From Ulota crispa (Eukaryota > Streptophyta > Bryopsida > Orthotrichales > Orthotrichaceae): DNA of 64,000 nucleotides. A program made the position numbers and the translations under genes. The stretch is taken from positions 16,174,409 through 16,238,408 of the forward strand of contig OY987250.1 of NCBI GenBank assembly GCA_963920765.1. The letters are read 5' to 3'. The notes beneath the pieces are model-generated. The model saw only the letters and a program-made list of their open reading frames with translations. It did no database searches and was not told the DNA's origin. This document shows positions 37,852-54,753 of this stretch, piece after piece. Within the stretch, counting starts at the first letter, position 1. Each line of letters starts with the position of its first letter.

Positions 37852-40800
37852 CAATAGCTTCAGGTGGTAATGCCTCCAGAAATAGAGAACCGTTTGTACA
37901 ATGGAATGAGCCCAGGCAGGGATTCAATGTTTCTAGAAGTGCACGCAATGGAACAACTGCTTCAGTGCGTGGAAGGACAAGGCGAATGGCGCAACCGAAT
38001 AGCACCATCAGCAGGCCCTTGACTTCTACGATGCCAGCAAGTGCTGCTAGATTTGAAAATGTACCATCTCCAGGTCAAGTGAATCGATACCAACAGTGCA
38101 TGCCCAACTCACAAACGTCAAGAGTGCTTTGGAACTCAAGTTAGATGCATGAACTTTATTCGAAGTACATGTTGTTATAACCGTCCATCCGCAGTGTCCA
38201 TGTGCCGACAGCATACTAGGTAAGACTAATTTGTTTCTGCGGCTTTCTCAAGTGAATGTCATTCTGAATGAAGACATTACACAAATCATGTAATTTTAAC
38301 ATGTGCGGTCTCAGAAAAAGATATTGGATATACGGCTATGAACTCGTACATGGAGCCTAGTGCTTTAGGTGGGCAATTTAAATTCCAACGGTCACTAGCA
38401 CAATAAATGTATGAACATTATGTAATGAATTTGCAATTACACTCAATAAAAGGATGTGGTAGACGTAGTGACATGGAACTGAAGAGAAGTTTTCCTTGTT
38501 GTAGACATATGAATGTTCAAGCATGAACCATGGCAATGATGGTTATATACAAAATATAAGGAGGCAAAGTTATTTGAAGACAGAAGTTGTCCTTTTTAAT
38601 TGTGGTTTACATGTAATGATTGATTGGAAATTATTTATTGAGCTGCTTGTTCTTGGTAGGTGTATTTACTATGTTCATAACCTTAAGCAATGTATGCCTC
38701 GTATACTAATGTTTGAAGTACTAATTAGATATATAATCATTAGGACTGAATGAAGACTCCTAGAAGAGGGTGGATAATTTATGTGAGTCTCAACACGGTT
38801 CACTATTGTTTATAATGATTACAATGTAAAACTAATGTAAAGTGAAGGTCAGGGTTTGGAAATTTTGTCAGGGTTAAACTTGCCGAGCATCAGTGACACT
38901 AAATTTGTCAGCCTCGCTAACCCCATAATGGAGGGAACCGTGTGTTTTCCTACACAAGGCGAACCCAAACTGTGGTGTAAATCCATTATATTCGAGGACT
39001 GAACAAGTCACATTGCAAGAGGAAGTGTCACAATACAAAACGCCAGCACTTCTACTCAAAGCTTACGTGGACCAGCAATACAAGAGGATGCCGTTACAAT
39101 CAACATGGGTGACAATAATTCAAAGAAGTCCACATCAGCTCATGCATCGCAAAATCCAAGCCTTGGAATTGACAATACGGGGGTATACATTTCGGAGCGT
39201 AATGTTCTTGTGGCACAGCAATGTTGCCTCTTGATAAGAGTATAGTTCATGAGAATTGTACGTGAAAATAAACATGTTTGTGAAAGAATTGATGATTATC
39301 TTCCTCTCTTTTTTCCAACTTCATGTCTTTGCTGAATGTGTCTATGTGTGACTGTACTAATTTGATAGCAGTAGTTCATTCTGCATTTGAATTTATTAGC
39401 TTGACTGGAATCACTTATGCTCCTTTAGAAATACTAGATGAAACGAGATATTTGTAAATCAAGTGACAAAATTGTAGATTGGGAGAATGTAATGGAATAA
39501 TGAAGGAGTACTAAAGATTCATCAACTAAGTCAATACTGCATGGTTTATTGTGATAATAAATTCTAGTTGAATATGGCTGTAGGAGTTCACTATTTTTTC
39601 TGCATGACCAATGGAGATGCAAAGTCTGATGCCAAATAATGTGCTTTTAATGTGTTAGTGGATAGAACGTTATATTATTTCACCTTTGTTGGAACATGGC
39701 AATTGCTTGTCCAGTATGTTATGCTTAAGGTAAAGTGCATTATAATAGTAGCATGCGCAAATTGTATTATGCTCTAATTGTCCAATGCATTACCTTCCTA
39801 GAGAAAAGACCGCGGAAGTGCATATACAAATTTTAAGATTTGACTTTTGTGTCAATTTTTTTTTCATATTGTAGGTGGATATAATGTTTGCTTCAATTTT
39901 TTTGTAGAGGACAAGAAATGCTAAAACACATGGGCCATCAAATGCAATAGAAGGTGAAGGGGCAGAGGAAGTACAACATTCAGAGAGTCCCTTCATTGAT
40001 CTAGAGTTTGGCAACATCATTGACAAAGACAGCAACTGTACTTTACAATATTCTACACATGATCTTGCAGTTACACTTCCGGAAGAGGTAACTGAATCTT
40101 AGTCGTTCACTAAGAGAGAGAACAAGAAATGAAAGCTCAAATGTCAGGCGCATGCCGCTAAGAGGAGGGAGGAGGCAACAAGGTTCCGTGAAGGAAAAAC
40201 CAAGTGAACCTTAAAAGTGAACAAACAGACCGGGGAGCCATATGATATTGGAGTTTCAGATTGGCGAAAGGAACTCATGCTTATGTCTTGTTTGTTAGAT
40301 CCATCCATATCTTGCATCAATCACCAGTCTGAGGAGGCCGTCTAAGAAATTGCTTGATGGATCCAGCATACTTGGGAGTATACTTTTCCCGTACACTACA
40401 ATATTATGAAAGAAGCCATTGCTTGTGGAGTAATCTTAAGGCATGGGCAGTTGTTTGATAAAATTTAGGCAAAGGAAGATAGGCTAGCGGATGTTGATGA
40501 TAATGCATGGCGCGCAATGGCAGAGGAGGTATTGGATCCGGCATTCAACAAGAAATTAGAGGATTGCAGCAAAGCAAATGCGAGTTGAAGGAACTTTGGA
40601 CAAACGAGTCCATCAAGGGAGTGGGTGTCATCTGACATTTGACGGACAAATTCAAAAGGGCACCAAAACCGGAGGAGATATGCTTGGAGATGGCGCACAA
40701 CAAAGGTTATGGGGGGAGATCAAAGAGAGTTAAACGTGTTGATAACATAATGCACAGACCTAGAAGTAAACAATTACTTGTCTTGAGGTACTTGCAATTT

Positions 40801-41417
40801 TTGAAGCAGGTACGGACTAAGGATCCCCATTACAAGTGTTACTTGATGTTGTCAAAGTGAACTAAACATGAGCGTCTTCATATTAATGCACATTCCAAAT
40901 TTATCGTAGCTGAAGGGATAATTTTGATGTCATTGCAGGTGGAGGGCCAAATATATCAGAAGCCAAACTTTTGAAGTTCCCTTTTGTATTGAAACTACTC
41001 AATCAAGTTGCGATGCTAGAGAATGGACAGAGTTGTGGCGGTAGTCCATCCCTATTGTCTTCATTGCAAAACTCAAACCTTCTAGAGAATATACAGGACA
41101 CAGCAAGTGAATACTTGGACATTGGCAACACAGTTATTAAAAAAAATTTGTGTCATTTAAAAAATGAATTATGGTTTTCTTGCGTGTTATAGAACTGATG
41201 TGTAAGTTTTTTCTCTTAGTGGTTCCAATTGCATCACAACTCTTGTTATGAAATTTTGAAATTGTATAAATCAAATGACAAGAATTTGGTGTACGGCATT
41301 GCATATGACGCAAGTGAAATGCACAAGTTTGTGCAAGGCAACCATGCAACAACTGTTGGAGACCATATTGTAATACACAGTGCGACTGTTGTTGCAATCC
41401 CTGAGCAACACCAATGT
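37852..41417 (+). pseudogene. Second CACTA gene remnant, product unknown
   Basis: Exon-like pieces include 37852-38143 (basic, Arg/Ser/Asn-rich, contains RSARNGTTASVRGRTRRM), 39908-40087 (acidic, ends ...VTLPEE before a GTAACT donor), about 40100-40860 (basic, several stops, contains NKGYGGRSKRVKRVDNIMHR) and 41219-41417 (acceptor TTAG, contains SCYEILKLYKSNDKNLVYGI). The strand and position opposite the TNP2 gene suggest the element's TnpA-like or accessory gene. I do not recognise a conserved domain, and the reading frame is broken several times. Confidence 0.5.
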
Positions 41418-43150
41418 GAGTTCACAAACTATTTCAGTATTTGAGTAATTGACTCTATAAAATTAGTTGACATGCGTGAGGTCACTAACTAATTCAATAT
41501 TTGCGATGTTGTCACTGTAAAAGAAGTTGATGTGGCAATCATTTTTGATTAATTAATTGTGCCATGAGGGGAGTTAAGCTCTGGAGCACAACAACAATAG
41601 TGAGCATGTGTGATGATTCTCATGCAAGTCAGATTTCGAATTGAAAATGACAATGTCTACGCCGTAAATGAAGTCCTCAAAAGGCAAGAGTAAGTTCTAT
41701 CATTTAGTTTCATACACCAAGCAATGCTGCCGCTCACAAAATCTTAAATTTTGTAAAAGTTAAGAGGCAAGAACATGGACCGCATAACATTGTAAGAAAT
41801 TGGAATAAAAAATGCAAATAGAAGTAGATGCATCAGGTAATAATGCTAGTGGGAAATGTGAAGTTGTTTTCCCTATGGTTGTGTAATGCAAAATGTTCTT
41901 AATAGAATTTCTTATACAGTGAATGTAAATTTCTCTAAGAGGTTATGTCATATGGAGGTGTGACTATATGTATAACTGGGGATTCCTAATTGCAATGTGA
42001 GGATACAGTCATTGGGATTTATACCACTATTGTTGTAGAAAATCAAGGTGCCATTCGATTAGAAATGCAAGAAGTAACTCGGAAACATAATTGAAAATGA
42101 TTTCCGAGTCTTCATGGTGGTTGATGCAGGAGCAAGCCAAAAGATGTCTAAGGAGAAATTTTTTGATGGGTTTGTTTCAATATGTAAGCAATTGTAATAC
42201 AGATTTTGAAAGAGAAGTGATGATTTAGACAAGATCTGAAGATGAAGCAAAATAATATATCCGGATAGTGCAGCATGTTTCTCTGTAGTAGTGTGTAGTT
42301 CATCATGTTTTTTCTGGGTGAGTAGATGATTGAAAATGTAGTACCATGGTACATTCTGAGTAAGTAGATTTCATTGCATATGTAGCAGCACGTTACATGC
42401 ATTGTAGTTGAAAATCCAATTTTATTGAAATATTTTGAGCCAATGCAGTGGATAAACACTATATATAGTGTTTACTATTTGACTATTGTTTGTAATGAAT
42501 GATAAAATGGAATGTCACAGTGACACATGTAATAACCTTTAGGCTTAATTTGGTGAAGGAATTGGAATTTAAATAAGTCAAAAAGGCTCCATCCATTTAA
42601 AAAATTGCTATTTCCACAATGTACCAAAATTACCCTCAAAATCTAAAAGGAACATCACCCGCACTATACCAAAAGTGCAATGCCCACAGAAGATAAATGA
42701 TTAAATATAGGTTTATTGAAACTACGTGGTTATATTTTTTACTTTACCTGGCACCTTTAAATGTAATTAATGAGTGACTCTACCGGACAGGCTTCATTGA
42801 TGATTTTTGAACATGTATGTTTGTCCTAAATGACAGCTGAAATGACAGCTTCTTGTCAATTGTGTGTCCTAATCAGGGCCTCCTAATTGACAGGATAGTT
42901 GACAAGAAATTGTCAACTAACTGTCAATTAGAACGTGATATCCCTTGTAGTGAAAGGATCCTACTGTTGGATTTGTTAAAAAGTAAGTTTCAATGAAGAT
43001 TTTGACCTTGCTTTGGGGACTAGTATTTTGAAGCAGTTTTGGGCCTCTAAACACAAAAGAATTTTAGGGGTTAAAGTTCAAAAAGGCAAATGTGGTTCTT
43101 TGTGCATACAAAGTCTCCACAAAGCCAACAAATACAATACAATTATATGG

Positions 43151-43567
43151 TGGGAATTGATATGTGTACCACACCCTTTCAACTATTGTACTACACCCCA
43201 GGGTGAATTTCAAATTTCTACTTTCAAAAAGCTGAATTTTAGAATTTGGAATTCAGATTTGGACTTAGAGGTCTTGATTTAGTCTAGAATCATAGAAAAG
43301 TTTTAATTGAACAACACCCAATGAAAAAGCTTATCTTTTTTTATAAATAAAAGTAAAAGTAATATTTTTTCCCCCTAGCTGAACTTTGTCATTGGGTGTT
43401 GTTCAATTACAACGTTTTCTTGTGGTTCTAAACTAAATGACAGTCTCTAAGTCCAAATCTAAATTCCAAGTTCTCAAATTTAGCTTTTTGATGGTAGAAA
43501 TCTAAAATTTACCCCAAGATGTGGTAGAGTAGTTGAAAGGGTGTGGTACACATATCAATGCCCTTAT
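43151..43567. repeat. Foldback element, about 420 bp
   Basis: Arm 43151-43325 pairs with 43391-43567. Matching phrases are TTGATATGTGTACCACACCC with GGTGTGGTACACATATCAA, and TTGAACAACACCCAATGA with TCATTGGGTGTTGTTCAA. The centre is about 65 bp. It is non-coding and lies upstream of the LACS promoter region. Confidence 0.75.
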
Positions 43568-44058
43568 ATGGTTGGGGTTAGATGACACACCATATGGTGG
43601 GACCAAAGTGACAAATCTCATTATTGTTGCAAACCAGGGTTAGAGTAACAATTTGGCCTCCTTTAAAATTTCAAACTAATCAGAATCATTGAAACCAAAT
43701 CTAAATTCAGAATTCCCAGATTCAATCTCCTGATGGTAAATATCCAAACCTCTCATATTTTCTGCCCAGTAAAAAACCTAAAATTTTCTACCCTGCCCTC
43801 TATAACGGCATGCCAATCTACCCCAGCCGTGCTGAATATCCTCTTATCCGAAGCTTGTCTATTGCTCCATCCTGAGCAATCTACAAATAAAAAAGCCATA
43901 ACTTCCGGAGGGGACAAGGTTGACAATCTCCCATTCCATGACCCCAGAACAATTCAACGCCCAACGACTGAGAGCCACATGGCGACCTCTGATTCGCCCT
44001 TCAGAATCAGAAATAGAAGAATATAACGGGAGACCTGTGTGGCGTGACGTGGAAGCAC

Positions 44059-44072
44059 CACGTGTTGACGTC
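44059..44072. promoter_or_regulatory. G-box plus TGACGTC element upstream of LACS gene
   Basis: CACGTG (44059-44064) and TGACGTC (44066-44072) sit side by side; a further TGACGTGG lies at about 44045. These ACGT-core motifs are bound by plant bZIP or bHLH factors. The local rise in GC suggests the core promoter or leader of the LACS gene. Function is inferred only. Confidence 0.45.
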
Positions 44073-44286
44073 GTCGCTGCTAAGCATCCTTTGTTCGCCC
44101 TTTCGCAAGCAAGGCCGCGCCGAATCCGGACCTTCGATCGATGTGCAGTTCCAGCAGCTCTCATAACCTGGCACCACGCATCGTCATCTCTTCCGTGCTT
44201 GCTTGCTTGCTCGGAGTGTGCCACCGCCGATTCCTGTATGTGTGTACGTTTCCCTTTGCCTTCGCTCTTTTTCTCGGTTTTTTTTG

Positions 44287-44840
44287 CTTTGAATTGGAGC
44301 TCAAATTCGGTCAAATTTGGTCAAATTTGGTCATGTGGTGAATCCGATTCGAATTCCGGCCTTTGTGATTGCGACAATCTTGTGGTCCTGCATTTGTGGT
44401 GAGTGAGGATGCAATTTGAATATTCACTTTTGTGTACAATACTCTCCGAACGGCTAAGGTAGGGTTTGATGATTCTTTCTGGTGCATTCGGATGTTATTT
44501 GTTTTGTATTCTGCTGCAAGTCAGGGTTTGCTAATATCTGTAAATTTCACGTCCAGACTTTCTTGTTTGTGTGAATGTTGTTGCTTTGAATTGGAGCTCA
44601 AATTCGTCCGATTTGAATCGGGCTATGTGATTAAGACAGTCTTGTGGTCCTGTATTTATGGTGAGTGAGGATGCATTTTGAGTATTCACATTTGTGTACA
44701 ATACTCTCTGAACGGCTCGGGTAGGGTTTGATGATTCTTCTGGTGCATTTGGATGTTTATTTGTTTTGTATTCTGCAAGTCAGGGTTTGCTGATATCTGT
44801 ACATTTTTACGTTCAGAGTTTCTTGTTTGTGTGAATGTTT
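44287..44840 (+). repeat. Direct duplication in the LACS leader, with two splice donors
   Basis: GCTTTGAATTGGAGCTCAAA starts at 44287 and again at 44583 (offset 296). The copies continue through TTGTGGTCCTG, GGTGAGTGAGGATGC, GTACAATACTCTC and GTAGGGTTTGATGATTC. Each copy includes a consensus 5' splice site, GGTGAGT at 44398 and 44660. If the leader is spliced here, either donor could be used. Confidence 0.8.
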
Positions 44841-45998
44841 TTAAATGTCCATGATTCGGTGAAAGTTTTATAAAATCTTCGAGACTGTACATCTCCATCA
44901 AGAAAAGCGTTTGAAGCTTTGGCGATTTCTTTATCGAATTGTTTATTTCCTTTTTATCGATATAGTTAGAATCACTACTGTGACGAATTTCGAGTTGTTT
45001 ATGCCGTTTTCTTAATCTGCAAATAATGATTATGCTAGGTTGTAAATGTAACCTGCACGAAACTTTTGTGAATGAAAGGTTGCGTATTTCCGTAGAAGTG
45101 TGTAAGGAATAGTCGATTTTATACTGAAATAGACAAAATTGTTGTTGTGATGTTTGTATCACCTCCTGAATCTGCTGATTATTGTTGTTGTGGATAACTG
45201 GATATTACTTTATTGAGTTCGTTTACACCTGAACTATGTTACTGCTTTTGTATTTTGTTATTTTGTTGCAGTTTCTGATGAGAAAATATCTGAAGAGATT
45301 GGTGATAATGTGTTTGAGGGACTATTTTTCGGTTGATTGCAATGTTAGTTTCTTTTGTTGGGGCAGCTCTGTACAGAATTGCGTGCAACGTCTGGATGAA
45401 TGCAAGTAAAGGAATAATTTATAAGAAAGAAGTGGAATAGTCAATTGAAGATTAAGCAGGAATTGTAAATCTGGAACCTGCTTACTCATTCAGCACCGAT
45501 CTAATGTGTGCAATGCAGACTCCATATTTGTTGTGGAAGTGTAATTTTTTTTCCTGAAGATTAGGATTGAACCTTTTTAATGTCACCAACTGTTGTGCAG
45601 CAGGAGTGAGCAGATTGAGTTTCGCTCCAGATTTTGACTGTTGATTATACATCTTTTTGGTTTGATTCATAGCCGAGTCATAGGATCATGTGGAGATAGT
45701 GAAAGACGAGGAATAGTGAGAAGCTCCTGTGATTGCATCAATTGTATTGGACTTTTGTATGAGTGAAAAGCGTCAGTTTTGGTCCCATCTGTAGAATTCA
45801 TGTTATCTGTCCTCTATCGAGTGCCTTTAGAACGAACTACATTGATGGTCATCAGCATTCCGACGTGCTTTTTCGTTTCCCACCACTACATTTGGGTGCT
45901 TTCATTCACATTGTCACAATGGCGCATTGATGCAGATATAGGTCCTGCTTGTACAGTGCTTCTATCAAGGCTTTCGATCCTTGGACCATCTTATTTAA

Positions 45999-50648
<4,650 letters not shown>

Positions 50649-53600
50649 ACAGTTGCAGGTGACCAATTGTTTTCTGTCTTTACCAGATCTTGGACCTGTC
50701 ATGTGTGGAAATTGAGTTGAAAATTTTGGAAGTGTGGTGAATTTCTGGTGTGGCCTTCAAATGCTTGGCTACATCAAAGCGGATGCTGTAATTACGATGC
50801 TTCTGATTGCAACTGATAGTTTTTAGCGCTTGTTTATTCTCGGAGTTTGCTTCTTCCAAGGAAGTCTAGAGCAACGTTAATCTCGAAGAATTTAGTACTT
50901 CATCTAGGTATATCGATGTAATTCCCTTGTGAGGAGAGAATCTTGAAGCGGACAGTTACGCTTTCAGCAAACCGAGTTGAAAGCACCATTGTGGATATAA
51001 TTACGACCATGATGTTACATCATGTAGTGATTGTCACATGGAATGGTTTACTTCATTTTAAACAGAGTCCTGGTTTACACCACATTCTGCTTTGATATCA
51101 GAGTGTGATTCGAGTGTTGACCTCAATTCGCTGTGCTTCCACAGCTTTTGAATTGCTACCAAGCTAAACGTTGCTGTGAGTTTGATTTTTGTGGTGAAGT
51201 GGATTCAGGGAGTTTTATATACCGATGTCCTTTGCACATTGCCCAGATCAGCAGGATAAGACGAATGTGATTATAGCCTGACATTTGGTGTTGTTAGTGT
51301 TCATGGTCATTTACATCCTAATGCTTTTCTTGAGCCACAATTAACCTAAGAGAGACAGACGGTTGAGGAATATGTGTGTTTGGGACAAGGAACGCGTCCA
51401 TTCGTTTAAAATGGATGTAATCACGATGTTCATATGCACTTGTATCAACATTTGGGTTGCATTGATGGTAGAGGAGCTCTATTCTCAGTGAAGCCAACCG
51501 CCTCATATCTTGTTCAAGAGTGGAAGGATCCTTTACAAAGGGGTTAAAATTGTGGCGGATAGTAGTATGAGTTGCGTGTTGCAGATTGCGGGCGTCTTAT
51601 TGTCATTCTAAACTCGACCGATGGCGAGGAAGAGATGGCCTGTAGATGAACGTTATTCCAAAATTGCATTTTAAACTCTATTGGATGGTGTTGCATAATT
51701 TTGTATCAAACTTGCAAATTTTGGAGTGGGAATAAGGTCTCACAGGTCTCACTCTTTGAAACAAACCTTTAAAACGTCAGAAAAGAACAGGGCATGTACT
51801 CTCATTTCTGAAACACAAGTGCATGCTTTAGACTATTGGCTATTTATTGGAAAAAATCTATTTTTGCTTTCAGGAAGTTTTTTGCGTGTCGTGTACCGCA
51901 TTGTCGATGGGTATGCTATACCCCGGAAAGGCATTCGCTATGAGGACCTGAAAATTATGGGTTATGCTAACTCCACTACATACGGAAATGGAAAGTGACG
52001 GTGAAAGCCGCTTAGGGCAAAAAGGGATCACGTCCCCGGACCTATCAGAGACAGTTTAGTACACGAAGTTTGTGAATACGGTTGGTATGGAGTAATGATA
52101 CACTCCATTACCTTCGTACAAAATGAGGTGATCACTCATTTGTAAAGGCTTCTATTAGGGGCTTCAAACATCAACTTTTTTATGTGACTCATGTTGCAAT
52201 TCACCTTTGTGAAATCACTAGTGAACCGCAAAGTGACTCACTTTTGGACTACACTCCTAATGTGATGCACGTGAGGAGTGAACTTCAGAAACTCACCTTT
52301 GTGGCTTTGCATGGCTCATTCACTTATGTCCTCAACCCTGAAACTTCTTTTGGAGAAACTTCTGCAAACTCACAAGTGTCTTAGACTTTGTGTGTATTAG
52401 GGAACAAAAACAATTCACTAGTGAGCGGAGATCAAATTTCAAAGACCAGATTTTATGTTTGAAACCCCCTATTATGTGATCTCTAGCCTCATTATCCTTA
52501 ACTACATCATGAAAAGAGTTTCATACATTAGCTCCCACATGTAGTGTTGCCACCTAGTGGCACTTCATGGAAATCTAGCACTTTAGGCCACCATTGTCTC
52601 ATTGCTATCAATTTTTACACTTTAAAGGGAGTGGTTACAATGTTCCATTCATGCCATTGTGTAAGTCTTTTGAGACCATGCTACAGTTTACTCAACACTT
52701 CAAATTCATTGTAGTTGCCACAAATGGGGTGAAAGGGGAAGGGAGCTACATGGCAATTGAGAGAGGAAACCAAAAAGTTTTGGTGAAAGGTTAAGTGTGG
52801 ATGCAATGCAAATTAGCACATGCACACGCTTGTTTTTTTTGGCAGACAGTGGCATCCGCTAGTGCCAGCGCCTACCAAGGTGGCAAATTTTACACTGGTG
52901 GACTTGACCTGCTAGGCTCTACCAGGTTAAAGCCACTCACGCCTTGCTACCTGGCTCTGCAGATGGCAGATGGCAAGCTCCTAGTCTATTATATGTGTGG
53001 GCTAAATATCTTGAGTGCAAATGCCACTCCAAGTGGCTCAAAATGTGACTCTTCAAATTTTACTTTACATTCATTAGAATTAAAACCATTGGAGTTGTTC
53101 TTACCCATGTAGAGGAGCCCCAAGAAATTTACCCTGTGAGTATTGCAAATGGGTGGGTTTTTGCTTGCCCCATCCTTTTAGCACCAGATATATACTATTT
53201 TGACAATGAATAATTGGTTAAAAATAAATGCTAGAAAGCAAATTATCCTACTTTGCTTTTTCATACTAAATTACCTAAATATCAATTTGTGAGTATAGTT
53301 ACATGTAAAAGGATTTCATTTATGCAAAACAACATTAGATTATAACAACATAATTGCATGATTATCACAAAGTTAGAAAGCATTATGCAAGCTGCTATAA
53401 AAGAGATGTTAGTTTATTACAACAGTTTTTTAGTTAGTGGAAACATGCTACAAAATTTTTATATTTAATCACAAATCTTGAAAAGTATCTTGGAAGAGAT
53501 TTAGAATATTCACTTAATGAATGTGATAGTTCTTAACTCTAAATTTTGTATTGATTTTTTACCAACTTGTTTGTTTTCACTCCGTATCCATTTTTTAGAA

Positions 53601-54350
53601 TTGGGAGAATCTTTGACCTTTGCTTGAGAATCCTTGTGTCAAGTTCAATTCTTGCCAAGGATACATAATAATTGATCATAAACAAACTATTTTTTGACGT
53701 GAATTTTTTTTGGCTAATGAATGTTTTAAGACAAAGGAAATTAGCCAATTATAATATGATGTACACTAAAAAGAGCATTTAGGCTTACTTATCACAATGC
53801 CTTATATTGGAGAGTTACCCCGAGACTCATCACTTGACCTATTGGAGGCTCTTGGAACTATGTAGATAATAGGATTTCACATTTTTTTTGACGTGGATGC
53901 AACTAGTTTGTTTTCTAGCAACTTTGTTGTTGTTGCCAAACCCTTTAAAATTGATTTGTGGCATCATTGAAAAAACTTATTGTAATAAGAGCAAATATTC
54001 ATCAAATGAAAAACGTTAAAAAGTTAGTAAGGAACAACCAAAATGCAATATTTAGTGTAAGATGAAAAAAATTAGAAACTACTGAAGGATTGCAACTAAA
54101 ACCGACAAATACTTTAAAGATCCAGTTTGAATCCACCAAAACTGGTAGAGCTATAAAGAAGAGAAAGAAAATCCTTGAGTGCACGTATTGCACACTGGGG
54201 TCAACTAGTGTTTGAGGAAAACAAGCGGTTAGTGTATTGTTAGCCACTTGAAATTGCAAAAAAACTTGTTAAAAGTTGAAACTACTAGATTAAAAACTAG
54301 CTATTTTTTTCCAAAACTCCTAGTTATAAATCATATTGCAATAGAAATAA
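50649..54350. other. LACS 3' flank and intergenic DNA
   Basis: The first few hundred bases are probably LACS 3' UTR. The remainder has no recognised gene. Open frames at 51726-51998, 52184-52384 and 52795-53112 have no family resemblance I can name. No terminal repeats were identified. Confidence 0.5.
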
Positions 54351-54753
54351 GGAATTGCTAAAGCCACACCCACAATTGCTAACACCACATCCTTGTTGAA
54401 AGCATATCCTTTGAGAGTTCAATGCTATTTTTTTTGTTCAAGTGGTTCATCATTCATTCAATCAAGGCATTACCATTTCCTTGAATGAAAGAAGAACAAA
54501 TACAAAATTGTAGTGAACTTTTATTGAACCATTGCTATTTGTTTAATGTAGTTTTGCTTCTGATAAGTCAAAATTACTATATTTTTCGTTTCAAATTCAA
54601 ATACCTCCAATTTTGAATACAGCCTTAGAATGATATAGGTGAAACAAATCTTTTGATCCAAATCCAAAAAAATCATCACTAAATCCTCACATTTCATGCT
54701 CAAAACACACCTTGGATGTAGCGTTAGCAATTTTGGGTGTGATCCTAGTAATT
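54351..54753. mobile_element. MITE family A, copy 2
   Basis: The start GGAATTGCTAAAGCCACACC is followed by a second terminal-type copy, ATTGCTAACACCACATCC. The right end carries the inverse of both: GCGTTAGCAATTTTGGGTGT, then GATCCTAGTAATT. The body aligns with 15891-16273. The doubled terminus is preserved on both sides here, while copy 1 has lost the outer repeat on the right. It lies just upstream of the membrane protein leader. Confidence 0.75.

Larger units (their letters stand above)
26081..42952 (-). mobile_element. CACTA (En/Spm) transposon, 16.9 kb, decayed
   Basis: The left terminus is CACTACAAGAAACCAGTGG. The right terminus, inverted, is CACTACAAGGGATATCACG. The 3-bp flanks AAA/AAA are equal (26078-26080 and 42953-42955). 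The insertion is confirmed by the interrupted host element. Right subterminal DNA carries repeated CTAATTGACA and TTGTCAACTA motifs. A TNP2-type transposase gene, with its DUF4218 and DUF4216 regions, runs on the minus strand toward the left end; a second gene remnant runs on the plus strand at 37.8-41.4 kb. Both are broken by stops and frameshifts, so the copy is not autonomous. Perfect terminal identity extends only 9 bp. Confidence 0.88.
25283..43070. mobile_element. TTAA-flanked element, copy 3, split by a CACTA insertion
   Basis: The left half is 25283-26080 (start CCCCTAAAGGAC, flank TTAA at 25279-25282). The right half is 42956-43070 (end TTTTAGGGG, flank TTAA at 43071-43074). Removing 26081-42952 and one AAA gives 913 bp, against 931 and 1000 bp for the other copies. 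Across the junction the rejoined sequence aligns without a gap to copy 2: GTACTTGTGCAAGTC before the break and TTGGATTT after it match GTACCTAATCAAGTC and TTGGATTT, with 18 bases between in both. Confidence 0.85.

Noticed and set aside
43920-44402. 160-residue open frame upstream of LACS
   Set aside because: It covers the ACGT-element promoter region and the first leader copy. No domain is seen, and it overlaps a long open frame on the opposite strand.
51085-51100. TTTGATATCAGAGTG as an LTR-retrotransposon primer-binding site
   Set aside because: It differs from the usual TGGTATCAGAGC, and no long terminal repeats or polymerase sequence are found nearby.
51726-51998. 90-residue open frame after LACS
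   Set aside because: There is no recognisable domain, no splice context and no start context of note; it was kept only as intergenic sequence.
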